From Chrysomallon squamiferum (Eukaryota > Mollusca > Gastropoda > Neomphalida > Peltospiridae), in contig CM022679.1 in the NCBI GenBank assembly GCA_012295275.1, positions 31,489,337-31,553,336 of the forward strand: a stretch of 64,000 bases of DNA. Direction: 5' to 3'. Of this stretch, positions 1 through 28,895 are shown piece by piece. A program made the position numbers and the translations under genes. Every line of letters begins with the position of its first letter. Positions within the stretch are counted from its first letter, which is position 1. The notes beneath the pieces were generated by a model, which saw only the letters and a list, made by a program, of their open reading frames with translations, did no database searches and had not been told where the DNA came from.

Positions 1-12
1 GTTAACTTTCAC

Positions 13-3000
13 CTCTTATGAACCTCCTCCAATTCATCGTCTTTCTGTCTTCTCAAGTCTTCAGTGTCATTCTTAGCTTTCTCCAGTTCTATCCGGTGTT
101 TGGCTTTCAGTTCTGCCATCTCCATCTTAACTCTCTTGCTTTCCTCCTCAGTCTGGACAATGCGGTCAGCAAACTCCTGGCGAATGATGTCTGAAACATG
201 GCCCCTCTCCTCATGTAACTTTTGAGTCAGCTGAAATATTAATGGTTTTAAACAGTAGTTCAAGGAATACTCAGTGTATAAATCTTCATATATATCTACA
301 TACATACACACATATACAGATTTCTTAATTATTATTATTATATTTTTTTTTAAATAAACAAGAGTGTTATCTTGCAATCTTTGGTGTTTACCTATTTCAA
401 AAGATGCCACTACTGAATGATTTGATAGATATAAATCAGTGTAGTAGAAGCGATAATTGTTTGGTTTTTGCTATGCATTTTGGTAGGCTTGTCAATTCAG
501 TGACTCTGAAATACAAATTATCATTTCTACTATACAAAAATTCAATCAACTTGGTCTGAATTAAATAAGATTGATAACACTGCAGCACAAAAATTATTGT
601 CTACTGAGTGTCAATCACAACATACAAAACAAATTTAAAACTGCTAACAGTTAATAAAAGCAATTTTAGCATCTTACCCTCTTATTATCTTCAAGTTCTA
701 AATCTTTCTGCCGTATAATTACTTTTAGTCGTTCATTTTCACCCTCCACTTCTGTCAGCTTTGCCTAAAGAAATATTTTTAATTATCAGTTATTAAAAAT
801 TACACAAAGTGAAAATGAATTTCCAAAAATAAATAATTATCTAAGTCAATAAACAGAGAAATTCAGAACTGTATCTATTTTGCACAGATTATTTAGAGTA
901 TCCTACACATATGGAATGTTTTTAATCACAAATTATGTCCAGTCAGAAAGTGTGTGGTACAGCTTAAGGGAGTAAGAGTGCCATGTTTATTTTTAATTAT
1001 TACTAGTGACAAACTTTAATTTGATAGTAAATAAATAAATAAATTAAAAACTAAAAGAACTGTTTACCTTCATTTCGTTGTATTTCTGAATTGCTTCTCT
1101 CTCAGATCTTTCCAGTTCTTTTATTTCAGAACTATATTTATCTTTCAAACGTCTGGAAACAGTAATTAAAACAAAATATATTACATTTCATTCATTTAGT
1201 ATGACTCTGAAATGTTGCACTATTAATAAATTACTAACCTTTCATAAAATAAATATATAATTAACTAATCATATTTTACAATACATGTGACAGAATATAA
1301 AATTAATGATTAAATAATTTAACTGTAAAAATAAGGTTCAATATAAATCTCAAAACATTGAACTCCTCTATATGAGCATTTATTTGTTAGTCTGTGAGTA
1401 AAAAAAAAAAACAACAACAAAAAATCATATATAATATTAAATGACTTTAATAATGGTTAATTTTAACAATACTAATAACACATAACTACAGACCTAATTT
1501 TATTTTCTGCAGTTTTCTCGCACTCTTCTCTGGCAGCTGTGGCATCCTCTTCCAGTCTACGTATAACCATGTCTATCTCCTTATCACGGTCCTTCCTCAC
1601 CGTCTCCTTCAACTCTCGCTCCTTGTGAGCCAACCAAGTCTCCTTTTTCTTCATGTAGTTCTCCTCCCAGGACTCCTTCTCTAGTTTTAACCGTTCATGT
1701 AGTTCTCGGATTTCAGTCTGCAGAGTAATTCATCACATTAATTTCAAGTTTGTTTCTGACAAAAATATACCTATTAACTATTATGAAACAACCTAAAGTT
1801 TATTTAGTTTTAAGTATTTAATAGCTGATTAAATAAACTCGTATCTTACTGTATTTTTTTTTTTTACTTTAGAAAATTGTTCACTCACTGATCCAGCAAG
1901 TTTATAAATGTTCAAATTAAAAGAAATTTGAATTTTCTAAATCTTTTTTTATTACTCTAATACAAAAAAGCATAAACTAATTAGCTGAAAAATTAATTAA
2001 AATATTCCACTCACAGCATGCCTACTGTCTTGTTCAGCTCTAGCTTTCTCAAACTCTGATTTCATTGCTTCAAGGGCGTGGTTATGGCTGTCCTCCAGCT
2101 GCCTCTGTAGCTTGTCCAACTCAGTGCGCTGTCGAATGGCCTGCTGGGATAGCCGATCTTTCTCTTCCTGGACCTCGGCATACAGTCGTCTACGCTGCTG
2201 TTGGTATGCCTGTTCCTCCTGCTGCAGCTGCTTCTCATATCTACAAAACAATAACAACATTTTAAAAAAATGTTCTTTTTTCTCTTAAAGATTTGAATTT
2301 TTTAAATCAATGCAAAAAGTTGATCTAAACTGCTGTGAGATAAACAAACAAATTTATGCTAAATCAGAAATATCAGAACAAACCTAATAAATCAGACATG
2401 GAAATGGGCCCAATGGGGGCACTTTGATGGACTGACCATGTGACCAATCATCCCTCAGGTCAGCAATTGAGCACTGAGTACAACAACAAAGAAATAAAAC
2501 TATCACCTTTCCATGGCCAGCTGTCTTTCCCTAGCACATGCTGATTCTTTCTCCTCGGCCAGCTGGTTTCTCAGTTCCTCTGTCATCTTCACATATCTCT
2601 GTGCTGCTCTTTCATCAGCTTCGAGTAGCTCTGCCTCGTGAATCTGTTTTACCTTCTTCAACTCTGCTTTGTGCTTGGCTATCAGTCGCTGGATTTCCGG
2701 TTCCAACCCTTTCACAGTCATTTCCTATCATTAAGATAAATTGTTGGTTTTTGGGTGGATTTTTTTTTTTATATATATATATATATATTTTTAAGATTAT
2801 AATTTTTTCATGTTTTTTTCCACTAAAAAAAACAAATTTTGATAGTTTTATTGTTTTTAAGTAAGAGGGCATATATGGAAAATAATCCAAAATTTCACTG
2901 TTAGTTTGACAAAAATATTTTATTTTTCTTCTTTTTTCACAACAGCTTACTTCAATTTTCTGTTGCTTTTTTTTGATGAATAGCTTACTTTAATTTTTTA

Positions 3001-6000
3001 TTTTCAAAATAGTTTACTTTAATTTTCTGTGTTTGTTTTTTAACAGAATAGCTTACTTTAATTTTCTTGGTTTTCTCATCAATCCATTTCTCTCTTCTAA
3101 GCTTCTCAGTTGCTGATGTAATTTCTTTCAATTTATTCATTTCTATAGTGTGGCTGAAACAAAATAAATAAATATCAAAATCAACAAGATAGGATATTTG
3201 GGAGGTGCTGAAACTCTACATTCACTCTTTGCAGTTTATGATAATAAAAAATAAACTGTTAATTGACACCATGTCTATGATTAATATGTCAATTATTTAA
3301 TGCAATTACCTGTTTATCAATACCCAAATCTTTATTTGTATGTTTGTTATCAACTTACTTTTCCTCCATTGACTTGAACTTGTCTCTGTATTTTTTATCA
3401 ATCTCCTTCAGTTCTTTCACCAGCTGTTCACATTTTTCACCCAGCATCTTTTTGTCTTCAATAAGCTGAAAAGAGAAAAAATGTACAAATTTTATACAAA
3501 CAAACATACATATTACGTACATACATATATGTAAAATAAATAAGTAAATATAAAAAGAACTCCACACTGGATACAATAAACATTTTTAACAATTATTTTT
3601 ATTTTTGATAGTAATAAAACTAATTCAGATACCACCACGTTCTGTTTTTGTCAAAGAAATGATAAAATGTCATATATTATCACACATTAAACACACACAC
3701 AAATAATTGTACATTACACACAATAAAATACACATTTTACATTAAGAGAATTGACAGTTAACTATTTACCTGGTCTATGAAAGATAAATGTCGTTTTATT
3801 GTCTCTTCATATTCGTCCTTCTGTACCTCCAGCCTTCGTTTCATTTCTTTCTCTGTTTCCTTGGCATGCCGTACGGTCAGTTCCCTCTGCTGGTTCTACA
3901 ATAAAATACAAAAATCCGAAGTTGGTACACATTTAACTAAAAGGTGGGGTTTTTTAATTATCTTTTTTTCATAAACCACAACAGGTATCTTAAATATTTT
4001 AATCTTATATGAACTTAATTGATCAATATACATGATACATAATCAGTAGTATACAATTGCTTTTAAAGTAAAATAAAAAATAACTGATAGTATGAAACTG
4101 CTTTTTATGCAAAGTAAAATAAATAATCTGGAACCATTCTGAATACAAGAAAGAACTACATAGATTATTTTGCCAGTGAAAATAAACCATGACACTTTTT
4201 ATTATTAATTCAATTATTTTCAATAGAACAAGGAACAGTAACTCCTGTTTCTCCTAAAAAAAAAAACATGAGACTTTTTATTATTAATTCAATTATTTTC
4301 AACAGAACAAGGAACAGTAACTCCTGTTTCTCCTAAAAAAAACGAGACTTTTTATTATTAATTCAATTATTGTTCAGTAGAACAAGGAAAGGTAACTCCT
4401 GTTACTCCTACCAGTGCCTTCTGCAGCATTGTGATGGTTCGTTTCTTCTCGTCAATCTCCAGTCGCTGTGACAACACTGCACTGGTTACCTCACTGGCAA
4501 CAGCCTGAGCCTGTTCAATCTGTGCCATTTCTTCACCAGTGGGAAGCAGGGCAGCAGGCTTTTCTAACTGTTCACTCATCCTGTTAATTTCCTGAAATTA
4601 GCAGCATAAATCAATTTAAACAGGAACACAAAGAACAAAATATTAAGGAAATGCAATGTAAAAGTTCTAAAAAAATCAGTGTAGCTAGCTGAAGGTGGAA
4701 TCAATGAAAAGTTTAAATAAAAATAATGAAAAATAAATTAAAATGTCTTAAAAATCTGTGGAAAGTTTAATGTGTTATCTGTGATTTACTTAACTAGATA
4801 AATAAAACTGTTCAAAGAAAATGTTTTATTAACATTTTTACTTCTTAAACACAAAAATCGTAATTACAAATTAGGGATCACATAAAAAAAAAAATACATA
4901 AAGAAAATACATTATTATATTACAGCTAATTTTTTAAATTCTAGTAAATAATGAAAGAAAAATATGTGACACACTACTATGAATTTATCCAGGGGCTGTA
5001 AGGTTTATCCTATTAATATTCATATAAACAGAAAAAAAAAAAAACCACTGTACAATCACTATGAAAAATAGTTGCTTTTGTTTAGCATTTTTCAACATTT
5101 TCAAAAAGACTGACAAAAAACTTTGTTTTTTTGTTCATAAAAACTTGAGGATATCAAGTGAAAATAACTGTGTAGAAAATTTACAAGCACACTATCTACA
5201 TCTGTTTAGTTATAACTCTTATTAAATGCAGATTCACAGTTTTTAAACAAACAACTGTAAATAGTTATCAGAAAAAAAAACTGAAAACTCTCACCATAAA
5301 CTATTACCTGGTTAGTTCAGATGTTGCTATGTCAACAGGCTAGTCTGGTTACAAAGAAAGACCTGTTGTATTAACATTTGGACAGGTGAAAAAAAAACCT
5401 CATTATTGAAATAGGTAGTAATATATGTAATGATATACTCACTGAATCAATCTCAGAGAGCCGGTCATTGACCTGTACTTCGTCAAGAAAAGACATAATA
5501 CTCTGTAACTTGTCATCTGAGAGAAAGCCACTCTTACTCAAACTGTCCTTTGCAGAATTCAACTTCTCTAAATTCTCCATGGTTAAATTTGTGTCACCTT
5601 CTCTGCTTTTAGTTAAATCTTCCACTGAAAAAAAAAAAATAAAAATAAAAATTAAATAAAACATGTTTGCTGATGTAACCAGTATTGAGAGAACTAAGTA
5701 TCTTTCCTCACACGATTAAACTAAACAGATCATCACCAGGGTGGATAATGATGCTAGTAAGGTGAAAAAAACAACAACAACATAATACAGCCTTTAATTT
5801 AATTTGCAAGAATGTTCACAGAAAGGTAGAAAAACCAAACTTAGAAAAGAAATCTTTCTGAATAAAGAGAAATCTGAGAGAAATCTTAAAAATACTTACA
5901 CCACGAATTCTTCTTTTCTTGTCGAGCGCTCACAAATGTCTCTTCCTCTTCTAGTTTCTTAAGTGTGTCAAAAAGATCATTGAGGGTGGTTCTAGTTGGG

Positions 6001-9000
6001 GCCTTACTCTGATTTTCTCCTTCTCTGGGAGAATCCACAGCAGCTTCAGCACCGTTCTGACCAGGTGACAACTGCAACACAGAAGTATACATTACATATA
6101 TATGAATGAAATGTGTATCAGTGTATGCTCTGTCTTTATCAACTGTAAAAACAATTGTTTTTAGGTGCTACAACCAGTTTCTATGTTTTTAAGGAGTCAA
6201 TCAGTTAATTAAAGATCAAGCATAATTATTGGCAGCTAGGAAAATATGCACCATTTTCCCCATGCAGTTGATATTCTTGTTAAAATTCAATATATGAATC
6301 ATCCTGAATAATATTTTAATTATACTTATTGCTTAATTTAATATTCTCTCTCAAAAAAAAAATAAAAATAAAATAAAAATTTTACATTTTTGGTTGCTTA
6401 TTACCTCATCTGCTTCTGATGTGACTTGTGGAGTGGCTCTGTCTCGTGGACTCTCCTCTGGTGTGGCAGTGTCCCCGGGGACATCTTTCTTTACTCCAGC
6501 TTTCACACCCTTCTTCTTGCCAATGTTGGTCTTCGATGGAGTTTTTGTGATTTTACCACTAGCCTGCAGATAGGAAATTTCCTGTTCAGCCTTTTGTTTT
6601 ACACTCTCTCTCCTTTCTTCTCTCCTTTTGTGAAGGTCCTATGTAATAGAAATTGCCTGTATTGAATGCTTTTTTAATATTTTTATTTCTGTCATTATTC
6701 AACATAAACATCCATAATAATGTTAAAAATAATTATGTTTGCAAACAAAACGGCAAAATTTGGTACATTGTATGTGTTGTGTACACTTTAAATTACCTGT
6801 ATTGCTTGTTGTCTAGCTTTTCTTGCTCTTTCCTCTCTTATTTTTTTCCTGTCTGTATTCTGTTCATCAGTGACACTTTCCAGTAAAGAAAGACTTCTGT
6901 CACTCAGCTGTTTACCTTCTCGCTCCTGTCTCTTGTGTTCTAACATCCTTTTCAGTGCTGCCTGGCAAGCCAACCTTCTCTTCTGATGTCGGCGAAACCA
7001 CGACTGTATCTTTGTTGCAGCATTGTTCAATGTCTTTATGTAATCCTCAGCAACATTCAGTCCCACTTGATTCGAAGTTGATTTCGAAATGTCGTTCACT
7101 TGATGATTTGCCACTTGGTTTTTTGATGAAGATTTCCTCATCTGGTTTTGGTTCACCGGTGCTTTAGGTTTGATATTTTGATACGAATTTTCCATGGACG
7201 ACAGAGAAGGTCTGGTTCTTGGCATTAAACCTTGACTAGTCATGTTATTGGCGATGCTGTTCAGTGGTAGGCTTCTGGGACTCGACTCAGATCTGTGACT
7301 ATTGAGCATTCCCTGCTCGTCAGCTGACGAGTTGTTTCGGTTGACCCCTGACAGCTGGTTCTGAAGACTCTGAAGTTTGTTAATGGAGCGAGACAGACTT
7401 TCTTCGATGTCCTCTGTCTCATCAGAGCTGCTGTTGACGACCTCTGGGTGGAAGATGTTGTGAGGCTCTGTGCGATCTGAATCTAAAGTTGTGTCAGTTC
7501 TGGAACTGTTGGGAGGACCACTAGATTTTCTACCCTGTCAAATATGTTTTAAAACAATTAGCTTCAGTTTATTACAAACACTTAACAGAATATGTCAGAA
7601 TTAGGTTTCAACTTTAAGAAGAAACTAAAGCTCATAAATTATCTTATTATAAAATATTACAGTATCCACTATAAAAGATTAATTAGTATCACAGAATGAA
7701 CATTTGTGGAATGTGTCAGACATGAATAGTACTTGCGTCAATGTAATTTGCTAATCATAAATCTGTTAATGATGAGTTTTCACACTCAGAATGATACAAA
7801 ATGATACTGTAGCTGAATGAAGACATAAGACTATAATGTTTGGTTTGTGTCCAACTTGAAAAACTGAATTTATTAAACAATAAATAACTAACAATAATAA
7901 TTTACTATAAAGATCTAGCTGAATAATTTCTATTACAGTTTTTTGAAAATGCTACTTCTAGATATATCTAACTCAAATCTGTGTTTAATAAGTCAACACC
8001 TTTCCGAAGATGTTTATTAACTGGGTTTTTTAATCTAAACAATGATTTGTACTATTACACTGCAATTAGTCATAAATAAAGAAGTACACGTCGTGGTACT
8101 AGTAGTACAAATTAGCGACTGATGATTGTGAGTATTACCATCTGGTCCCAGAGAACTTTTGACGTGGTGGTCTTCTGGTTTTTTGTACTAGGAGCAGAAG
8201 TGGGGCGTCTGATCTTGGGTTGATGTGAATTTTCAAACAGAGCTAGAAAATCAGTCCTGGAAGAAAAATATAAATACATAAATAAATAAATATGAATAAA
8301 TAATCACACAAAAATGGTATTTTATCAACAAAAAAACTCCCCAGATAAACAGGAATGAATCTTGTTATTATTTTAATGGCAAAACATTCTGAACACATGT
8401 ATCAATAACTGTAACAATGACGATTTTTATATTTTTTATTATGATAATTTTGGATAGAGAGAAAATTAGGTAAGTAAATAATTGAGTTTGTAACTTACTC
8501 TTTGGTTTTGGGTCTTCTGCCAGAGTTTCCTGTTACAGTTGAAGTAGCACTAGACTCACTTCTATGACTGGAAGGGGGCATTCCAGAACCTGGATAAAGT
8601 TAAACAGAATTTTTAAAGATATTCCATGAAACCCAGAAATTAACAACACTGAACAGAGTAAAATTTGAATATTAATAATTTTGATTTTTCTTTTTTTTTT
8701 TTAAATCTCATTATATTGGTATCATATATGAATCATTAAAATTAAAACTTTCTGAAAGGTAATATCACTGTGGTCTCATTAAAAGCTAAGGATATTTTAC
8801 ATGCATTTTCGAACATTTGTGAAAGAAGTCACCATAATGTATGATAAAACAGTTGTAAGTAATAGATTACATGGCACATAACTATTAAACATTGATCCTT
8901 GGGTCTTGCCTGAGGCAAGCACTCTAACAGTAATCTACATATAGTGTCCTCATGTATTGATTTAATACAGTAAACAGTATGATTGCATGACATGTATCTC

Positions 9001-9737
9001 ACCTTTCACCCATTTCAGTTTTCATTTTTGGTTATTTCCAACTCATTAAATACAAATCATAATTAAAATGATAATTTAAAAGTTATTAGTTATTAATTGT
9101 ATGTGGTTTAAAAAATTCATCTTCATAAAAAAAAAAAATCCTTCATACTTCGATTTCTGGCTCGACTGGGTGCTCTTTTTTCTGCATCACTTTCACTGCC
9201 AGATGTATATTTTCGATTTGATGTCTGAAAACAATATTTTATAAAAATAAAAATAATAATAATAATAAAATTAATAATAAAACTAAAAACAAATTAATAA
9301 TGATATCAGAAAACACAAATACTGACAGGAGTATTAATACTGTACTGTGACGGAAATTATTAATAATTAAAATATTTAAGTCATGTCATATAAACTATAT
9401 CTATGCAGTGGGTTTTTTTTAATACCTTTATTATATACACCAGAAATATATATATTTTTTCAAAACACAAGATGATCTGCTAGCATTTAATGCTGCGACA
9501 TTTTCATTTAAATAAAAAAAGAAACAATAATATTTTGTATTACAATAATAATTTTAATTATAAGTTTTAAACAAATAACTTTAAATGTATTACACAAACC
9601 TTTGATGTTCTTACATCAACTAAAGAGTTTGGTCGTTTCAGCTGTGCAGAGCTTGGGCGCTTCCCTTTAGATGTTAGAATCTGAGAACCTGTCAGACTAA
9701 GGTTCAACTCTTCGCCAGGGGGACTTCGGTAAGTCAT
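13..9737 (-). CDS. CEP131: CEP131 (AZI1) centriolar satellite protein, 18 exons, 3' end off the window
   Basis: CEP131 is a centriolar satellite and basal body protein needed for ciliogenesis. Exons, in transcript order: 9737-9600, 9224-9149, 8589-8499, 8256-8139, 7534-6797, 6638-6405, 6071-5900, 5624-5443, 4591-4412, 3895-3770, 3465-3359, 3153-3057, 2724-2507, 2240-2015, 1717-1494, 1152-1068, 764-678, 230-13. All have GT-AG borders and the phases join without a stop, giving about 1,105 residues (the human protein is about 1,083). Hallmarks seen: N-terminal SPPGEELNLSLTGS, TDFLALFE (about residue 103), an IQ motif (AATKIQSWFRRHQKRR, about 313-328), LQSIMSFLDE (about 565), then continuous coiled coil from about 600 including EKWIDEKTKKIK, GLEPEIQRLIAKHK, KGRDKEI-like RKDRDKEIDMVIRRLE and IRQEFADRI. 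The start is the ATG at 9737, preceded by a 3' splice site at 9760, so upstream 5'UTR exon(s) exist. The last exon ends HK-AG at a GTGAAAG donor (12-11); only the final tens of codons are missing. The family assignment is firm; exact borders were read by eye. Confidence 0.95.
2944..3060 (-). repeat. Fourfold reiteration of a CEP131 exon-intron donor junction
   Basis: The junction at the end of the CEP131 exon 3153-3057 (minus strand AGAAAATTAAA then GTAAGCT) recurs three more times just inside the following intron. On the plus strand the copies begin at 2944, 2982, 3011 and 3050 (AGCTTACTT-TAATTTT, with small changes), spaced 38, 29 and 39 bp. Each copy retains a GTAAGC or GTAAAC donor, so the intron opens with a ladder of potential 5' splice sites. 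Confidence 0.85.
4185..4411 (-). repeat. Three tandem copies of a ~70-bp intronic unit beside a CEP131 donor
   Basis: Three tandem copies start near 4189, 4267 and 4342. Each reads ACTTTTTATTATTAATTC, then CAATTATT, AGAACAAGGAA and TAACTCCTG-TCTCCT. The copy nearest the exon abuts the donor of exon 4591-4412, but the distal copies lack the GT, so only the intronic part was reiterated. The AGTAACTCCTGTT core resembles the core of the satellite at 44.9-46.6 kb. Confidence 0.8.
6797..7534 (-). other. CEP131: CEP131 large exon with IQ motif
   Basis: This is the longest CEP131 exon, 246 codons, phase 0 at both ends. Its first two thirds are Ser/Asn/Gln-rich and probably disordered. The last third carries the IQ motif (AATKIQSWFRRHQKRR, about 7027-6980), which in the human homologue is also single and lies N-terminal to the coiled coils. 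A basic helix (KKIREERARKARQQAIQ) runs to the donor. IQ motifs usually bind calmodulin-type EF-hand proteins; binding here is inferred from family knowledge only. Confidence 0.9.
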
Positions 9738-9759
9738 TTTAAATAATTTGAATTGTGAC
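9738..9759 (-). other. CEP131: CEP131 5'UTR portion of first coding exon
   Basis: Minus-strand sequence ATTTATTGTAG directly precedes GTCACAATTC and the start ATG at 9737. This is a plausible 3' splice site, giving 22 nt of 5'UTR on the first coding exon and implying at least one upstream non-coding exon. Confidence 0.6.
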
Positions 9760-11459
9760 CTACAATAAATAAAAAAATTAACCTTTTTTTCGAAACAAGG
9801 AAATTTCATAATTAAAACTGGAGGGAATAAATATAAAGATCAAAATTCATCTGTAAACTTATTCAATAAATACAAATTAATTAATTTTTTTTAACGTTTT
9901 AAAAAACATTATCAATTTGTTAAAAATAGATCAGAAAACCAAATCTGGAGTTTTATATGTATTAATTATCTAGTAACTTTTATTTTAGAAGAAAGATACA
10001 CATCTTAAATATTCAAAATCATATAACTCTGACCACTCCTTTGGCAGAAATGGAATAAATTGATTTAGAAAATTTTGTAATCATAAATAGCATTTTGTTA
10101 ATGAAAAATGATATATTTTGAGATTTTTAATTTAAACATTAGACAGTAAATTATGATTAATTTAACTGTACTTAAAATGTCCCAATGGTTGTCAAGATTT
10201 TTTAATGCGAGCAAAAAGGAAATAACCAATAACTGAATAAGTTATAGTATGCAATGACATCTCATTGAATAGAACTATTAAACCTTAGTTACACCACAGT
10301 GCTGGACTATGGAAATTTCGCCACAGGTATATGATGTCCAGGCAATCTCACCATGAGTGAGAATCTATAAATTCTATTTCCTACTTGACTAACTGATGTT
10401 GTTTAAAATGATTATATTATTAAAATACATTAATCATTCATTGCATGTTGTTTTTATTTTTAATAGCATGTAGGTTGCATGTTGTTCTTTCATGTTCTGA
10501 CTTTTAGTGTATATAATATAAAATAAACAAATTATGAGAAATATTTCTATTGCAATAATTCTGTACGAACTAGTAGAAATAAATATATATTTTTTTAAAT
10601 GACAACTCGTGCAATTAATTAACTATTAATAACAGACCTGTCAAGTGAAAATCATTTAATCCACTAGTTGTTGATGACCAAAAGCTTCAGTTGACATAAC
10701 ACACACACACACACACTGAGTAGGTTTAGAAGTGATTAATTATCTTACATCAGATTATTAGCACCAGTGAATGCATAAAAAGATTTCTCCCAGACAGGCA
10801 GATATTAGTTGCATTTGAATACAAATACACTTTGGTTATAAATATGCATTTTGTTCATGAGAAAATTTATTTAAGAATGCACTGAATGATAATAAGTTTA
10901 ATAATATAATCATTTCAAACAGCACCAATTCTTTCTTGCTGTTATGTATCCCAGCTGGAAAATTAATCTACAGCAATTTCTAACTGTGATGAGACTGCTG
11001 GGCACTACACTGATGATACCATAGTAGTTCACTTTTCACCTTTCTGAATTTTGTTTACTTTTTAATACGTTTAACCGTTAGTGTTAGTGTTACTGTTAGC
11101 TGTAGGATACTATCAGTATCATACTGATACTTAAGTTATGACTTTTGTATCATTGAATGTAATTACTATAATTTTGTGTATTTGGAATATTCTCTATTCC
11201 ATTGTCTAATTGGATAATCATGTAAAGTAATAAATTATATAATCACTGATTCACTATGATTATTAATATTATTATATAAAATTATGATGGTAAGATGAAG
11301 CTGCTGTTGGAAAATTATTTCATTTTTAAATTTCTTTATACGGTCGGATGTAAGACTAAGCCACTGATTTTTAATTTACATTTGATTTATTATTATTAAT
11401 ATGCATCTATTTTATTACATTGCAAACAACTTTTTAAAAAGATTTTACCCTTTAGTTTA
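9760..11459. other. CEP131 5'UTR intron / spacer, no gene seen
   Basis: AT-rich sequence with a short (CA)n run near 10701. I see no coding exon or repeat family on either strand. It is most simply the first intron of CEP131. Confidence 0.5.
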
Positions 11460-12099
11460 GAAAAACGAGAGTAGTACTCGGTCATTAATTCGCATGCCTG
11501 CACATCGTCAACCAAAACCGGTGGGCACTTCAGTCGAATATTGTGCATACGATTCAATTTAAGTTCAAGGTATACCCTTGCTTACAAACATTGTCATTTG
11601 TTTTTCTATAGTGTCACAGATAATGAACTGTCTGGGGTGCTGAACAATCAAGCCAGAAGCACTGCCGTACAATTTCGGTGTTTCTGCCGTCAAAACTTGT
11701 AAACATTTATTGGCTCATGCGCTGTGAACTAAATCTGTCTTTCCGGTTTCATTAAGTATCATTGAGCCTAAACTTTTTGGCTGTACAAATTAATAATAAA
11801 AATATTGTTCACATTTTTATTCTTTTAAATCCATAAAATATTGTTGTCCATTTATCGTTTAAACATATTCATCAAAAAGATATATATACTTAATAAATAC
11901 CTTATTTCTCTGGCACTATATTGTCCATCGGCGATATATTGTGTATGTTAAAAGGCTTGTCTAGATTTCGGCCATCTTGGGTTTTCAGAAATTGCTTATG
12001 AGTGGAAAAAAATAATTGTTTGTATACTGTCTTCTTTAATTTGGATACCCCTGCATAGCATAGCATGCTCCAATTACTAATATACATGCATTCATAGCT
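11460..12099. promoter_or_regulatory. Probable divergent CEP131/CNOT3 promoter region
   Basis: The two genes are head to head: the CNOT3 start codon is at 12100 and the CEP131 5'UTR points the other way. The interval has more CpG than its surroundings (for example CCGGTGGG, TTTCCGGTTTC, CATCGGCG). A YY1-like site, GGCCATCTTGG, lies at 11970-11980; such sites commonly sit at transcription starts of TATA-less housekeeping genes. The shared promoter is an inference from geometry. Confidence 0.45.
11902..11985 (-). other. Candidate non-coding first exon of CEP131
   Basis: On the minus strand a segment starting near CCCAAGATGGCCGAAATC and ending GAGAAATAAG is followed by GTATTTATT, a possible donor. 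Spliced to the acceptor at 9760 it would supply the missing 5'UTR. The ATG inside CAAGATGGCC reads only three codons before a stop, so it would be non-coding. No other evidence; a transcript would be needed to confirm it. Confidence 0.35.
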
Positions 12100-27572
<15,473 letters not shown>

Positions 27573-28785
27573 TTTTGAGCTTCTAACCATGTGATCTTGG
27601 ATGTGCAATCCGCATCCTTTCTTGACTCGGTGCATAGAAAGGAGCCCTGACTAAATGCAGGACATTGGATGCTACTACCCGACACTGACAAGTGAATGAA
27701 TGGACAGTGGTCAGTTGTGCTCGGACTGTCAAGCCAAGCGAGTTGATCTCACAAAAACGGGTTGTTTTTGTATCACCGTCATGCTGCTGTTCTTCCCACA
27801 ACAGACATCATTTTATTGAGTTTTGTTTCTGTCACACTCACATGGCTCCTCCTACTCTTCTCCAAGTGTTCACAAGGGCAAAAACTATTTTCTTTATTTT
27901 TATTTTGAAAAAAAAAAGAAAACGAAAAGAAAACAAAAGAAATATATACATATATATTAAAAAATAAAAGATGAAGAGATAATATTTTGTGTTCTTCAAC
28001 AATGCCCTAAAATACTGATTCAAATTAACCTGTTTTTTTTTTTTTTTTTTTTATGAATATGTATAATAATAATATACATAAATAAGCTATATTTAAGAAA
28101 GTCACCTTTAGAAAAATCATGTGATGTCAAAACATGTTGGAAAATTCCAGAGTGTTGTAGTCTCACTTGGCTGCATGCATCATGATAAAAAGAAAGGAAT
28201 TAGTTGCCTAGGTTATGTACAAATTTATTTCTGAATGTCGACATTATGAGGAGAGTAGCAGGTGCACATGGTCAGTTGTACTGTGACCGATACAGGACTT
28301 TGTGACCAGCAGGCACTTGCCATATGTTTTAACAGTGTGGCCGTCCATGAACAAATGTGTGGCTGGCTGAATTGAGTGAATCAAAATTGAGAGGAAAATC
28401 ATCTGTGGACTATTTGTTTTTATTTTAGTTGTTCTTTTATTATTATTATTATTATTATTATTTTTTTTTTTTTTTTCCTATCTGGCAGTATTCGTTGTTA
28501 CGAGATCATGTTTAGACTATCAAAGAGTTTACACAGTTGTCACAGACTTGGTGCTTTGTTGAGAGAAAATGTTTGCATGGATTTGTTTGTTTTGTGTCAT
28601 ACATCTGAGTAAATGCTTAATTTGGTTCACTTCTGATGAATGTAGAACTACATTCTTTTTCGTTTTCTTTTTCTGATTAAATTAGTTGTGATGTGTTTTG
28701 GTTAACTATATCATTATGACAAAAGACATGGTTAAAAGTTAGTTACGACATTGACAGACTGTTACTGTAAATAACAAGACATATC

Positions 28786-28895
28786 AGGGATGGACGGAAC
28801 TGAAAGCTGCAAATGATATTTCTTTCTACTTCTGCATATGTTCTTCCTTTATACTGATATATAAACGATTATTGGAAATATTCTTTGGAAAGAAT
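28786..28895 (+). repeat. Diverged repeat, copy 1 of a pair (partner 30546-30668)
   Basis: ATGGACGGAACTGAAAGCTG, then GCATATGTT and AAACGATTATTGGAAATA with CTTTGGAAAG, recurs 1.76 kb downstream in the same order. The final 29 bases are almost identical. Neither copy is coding. Confidence 0.75.
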
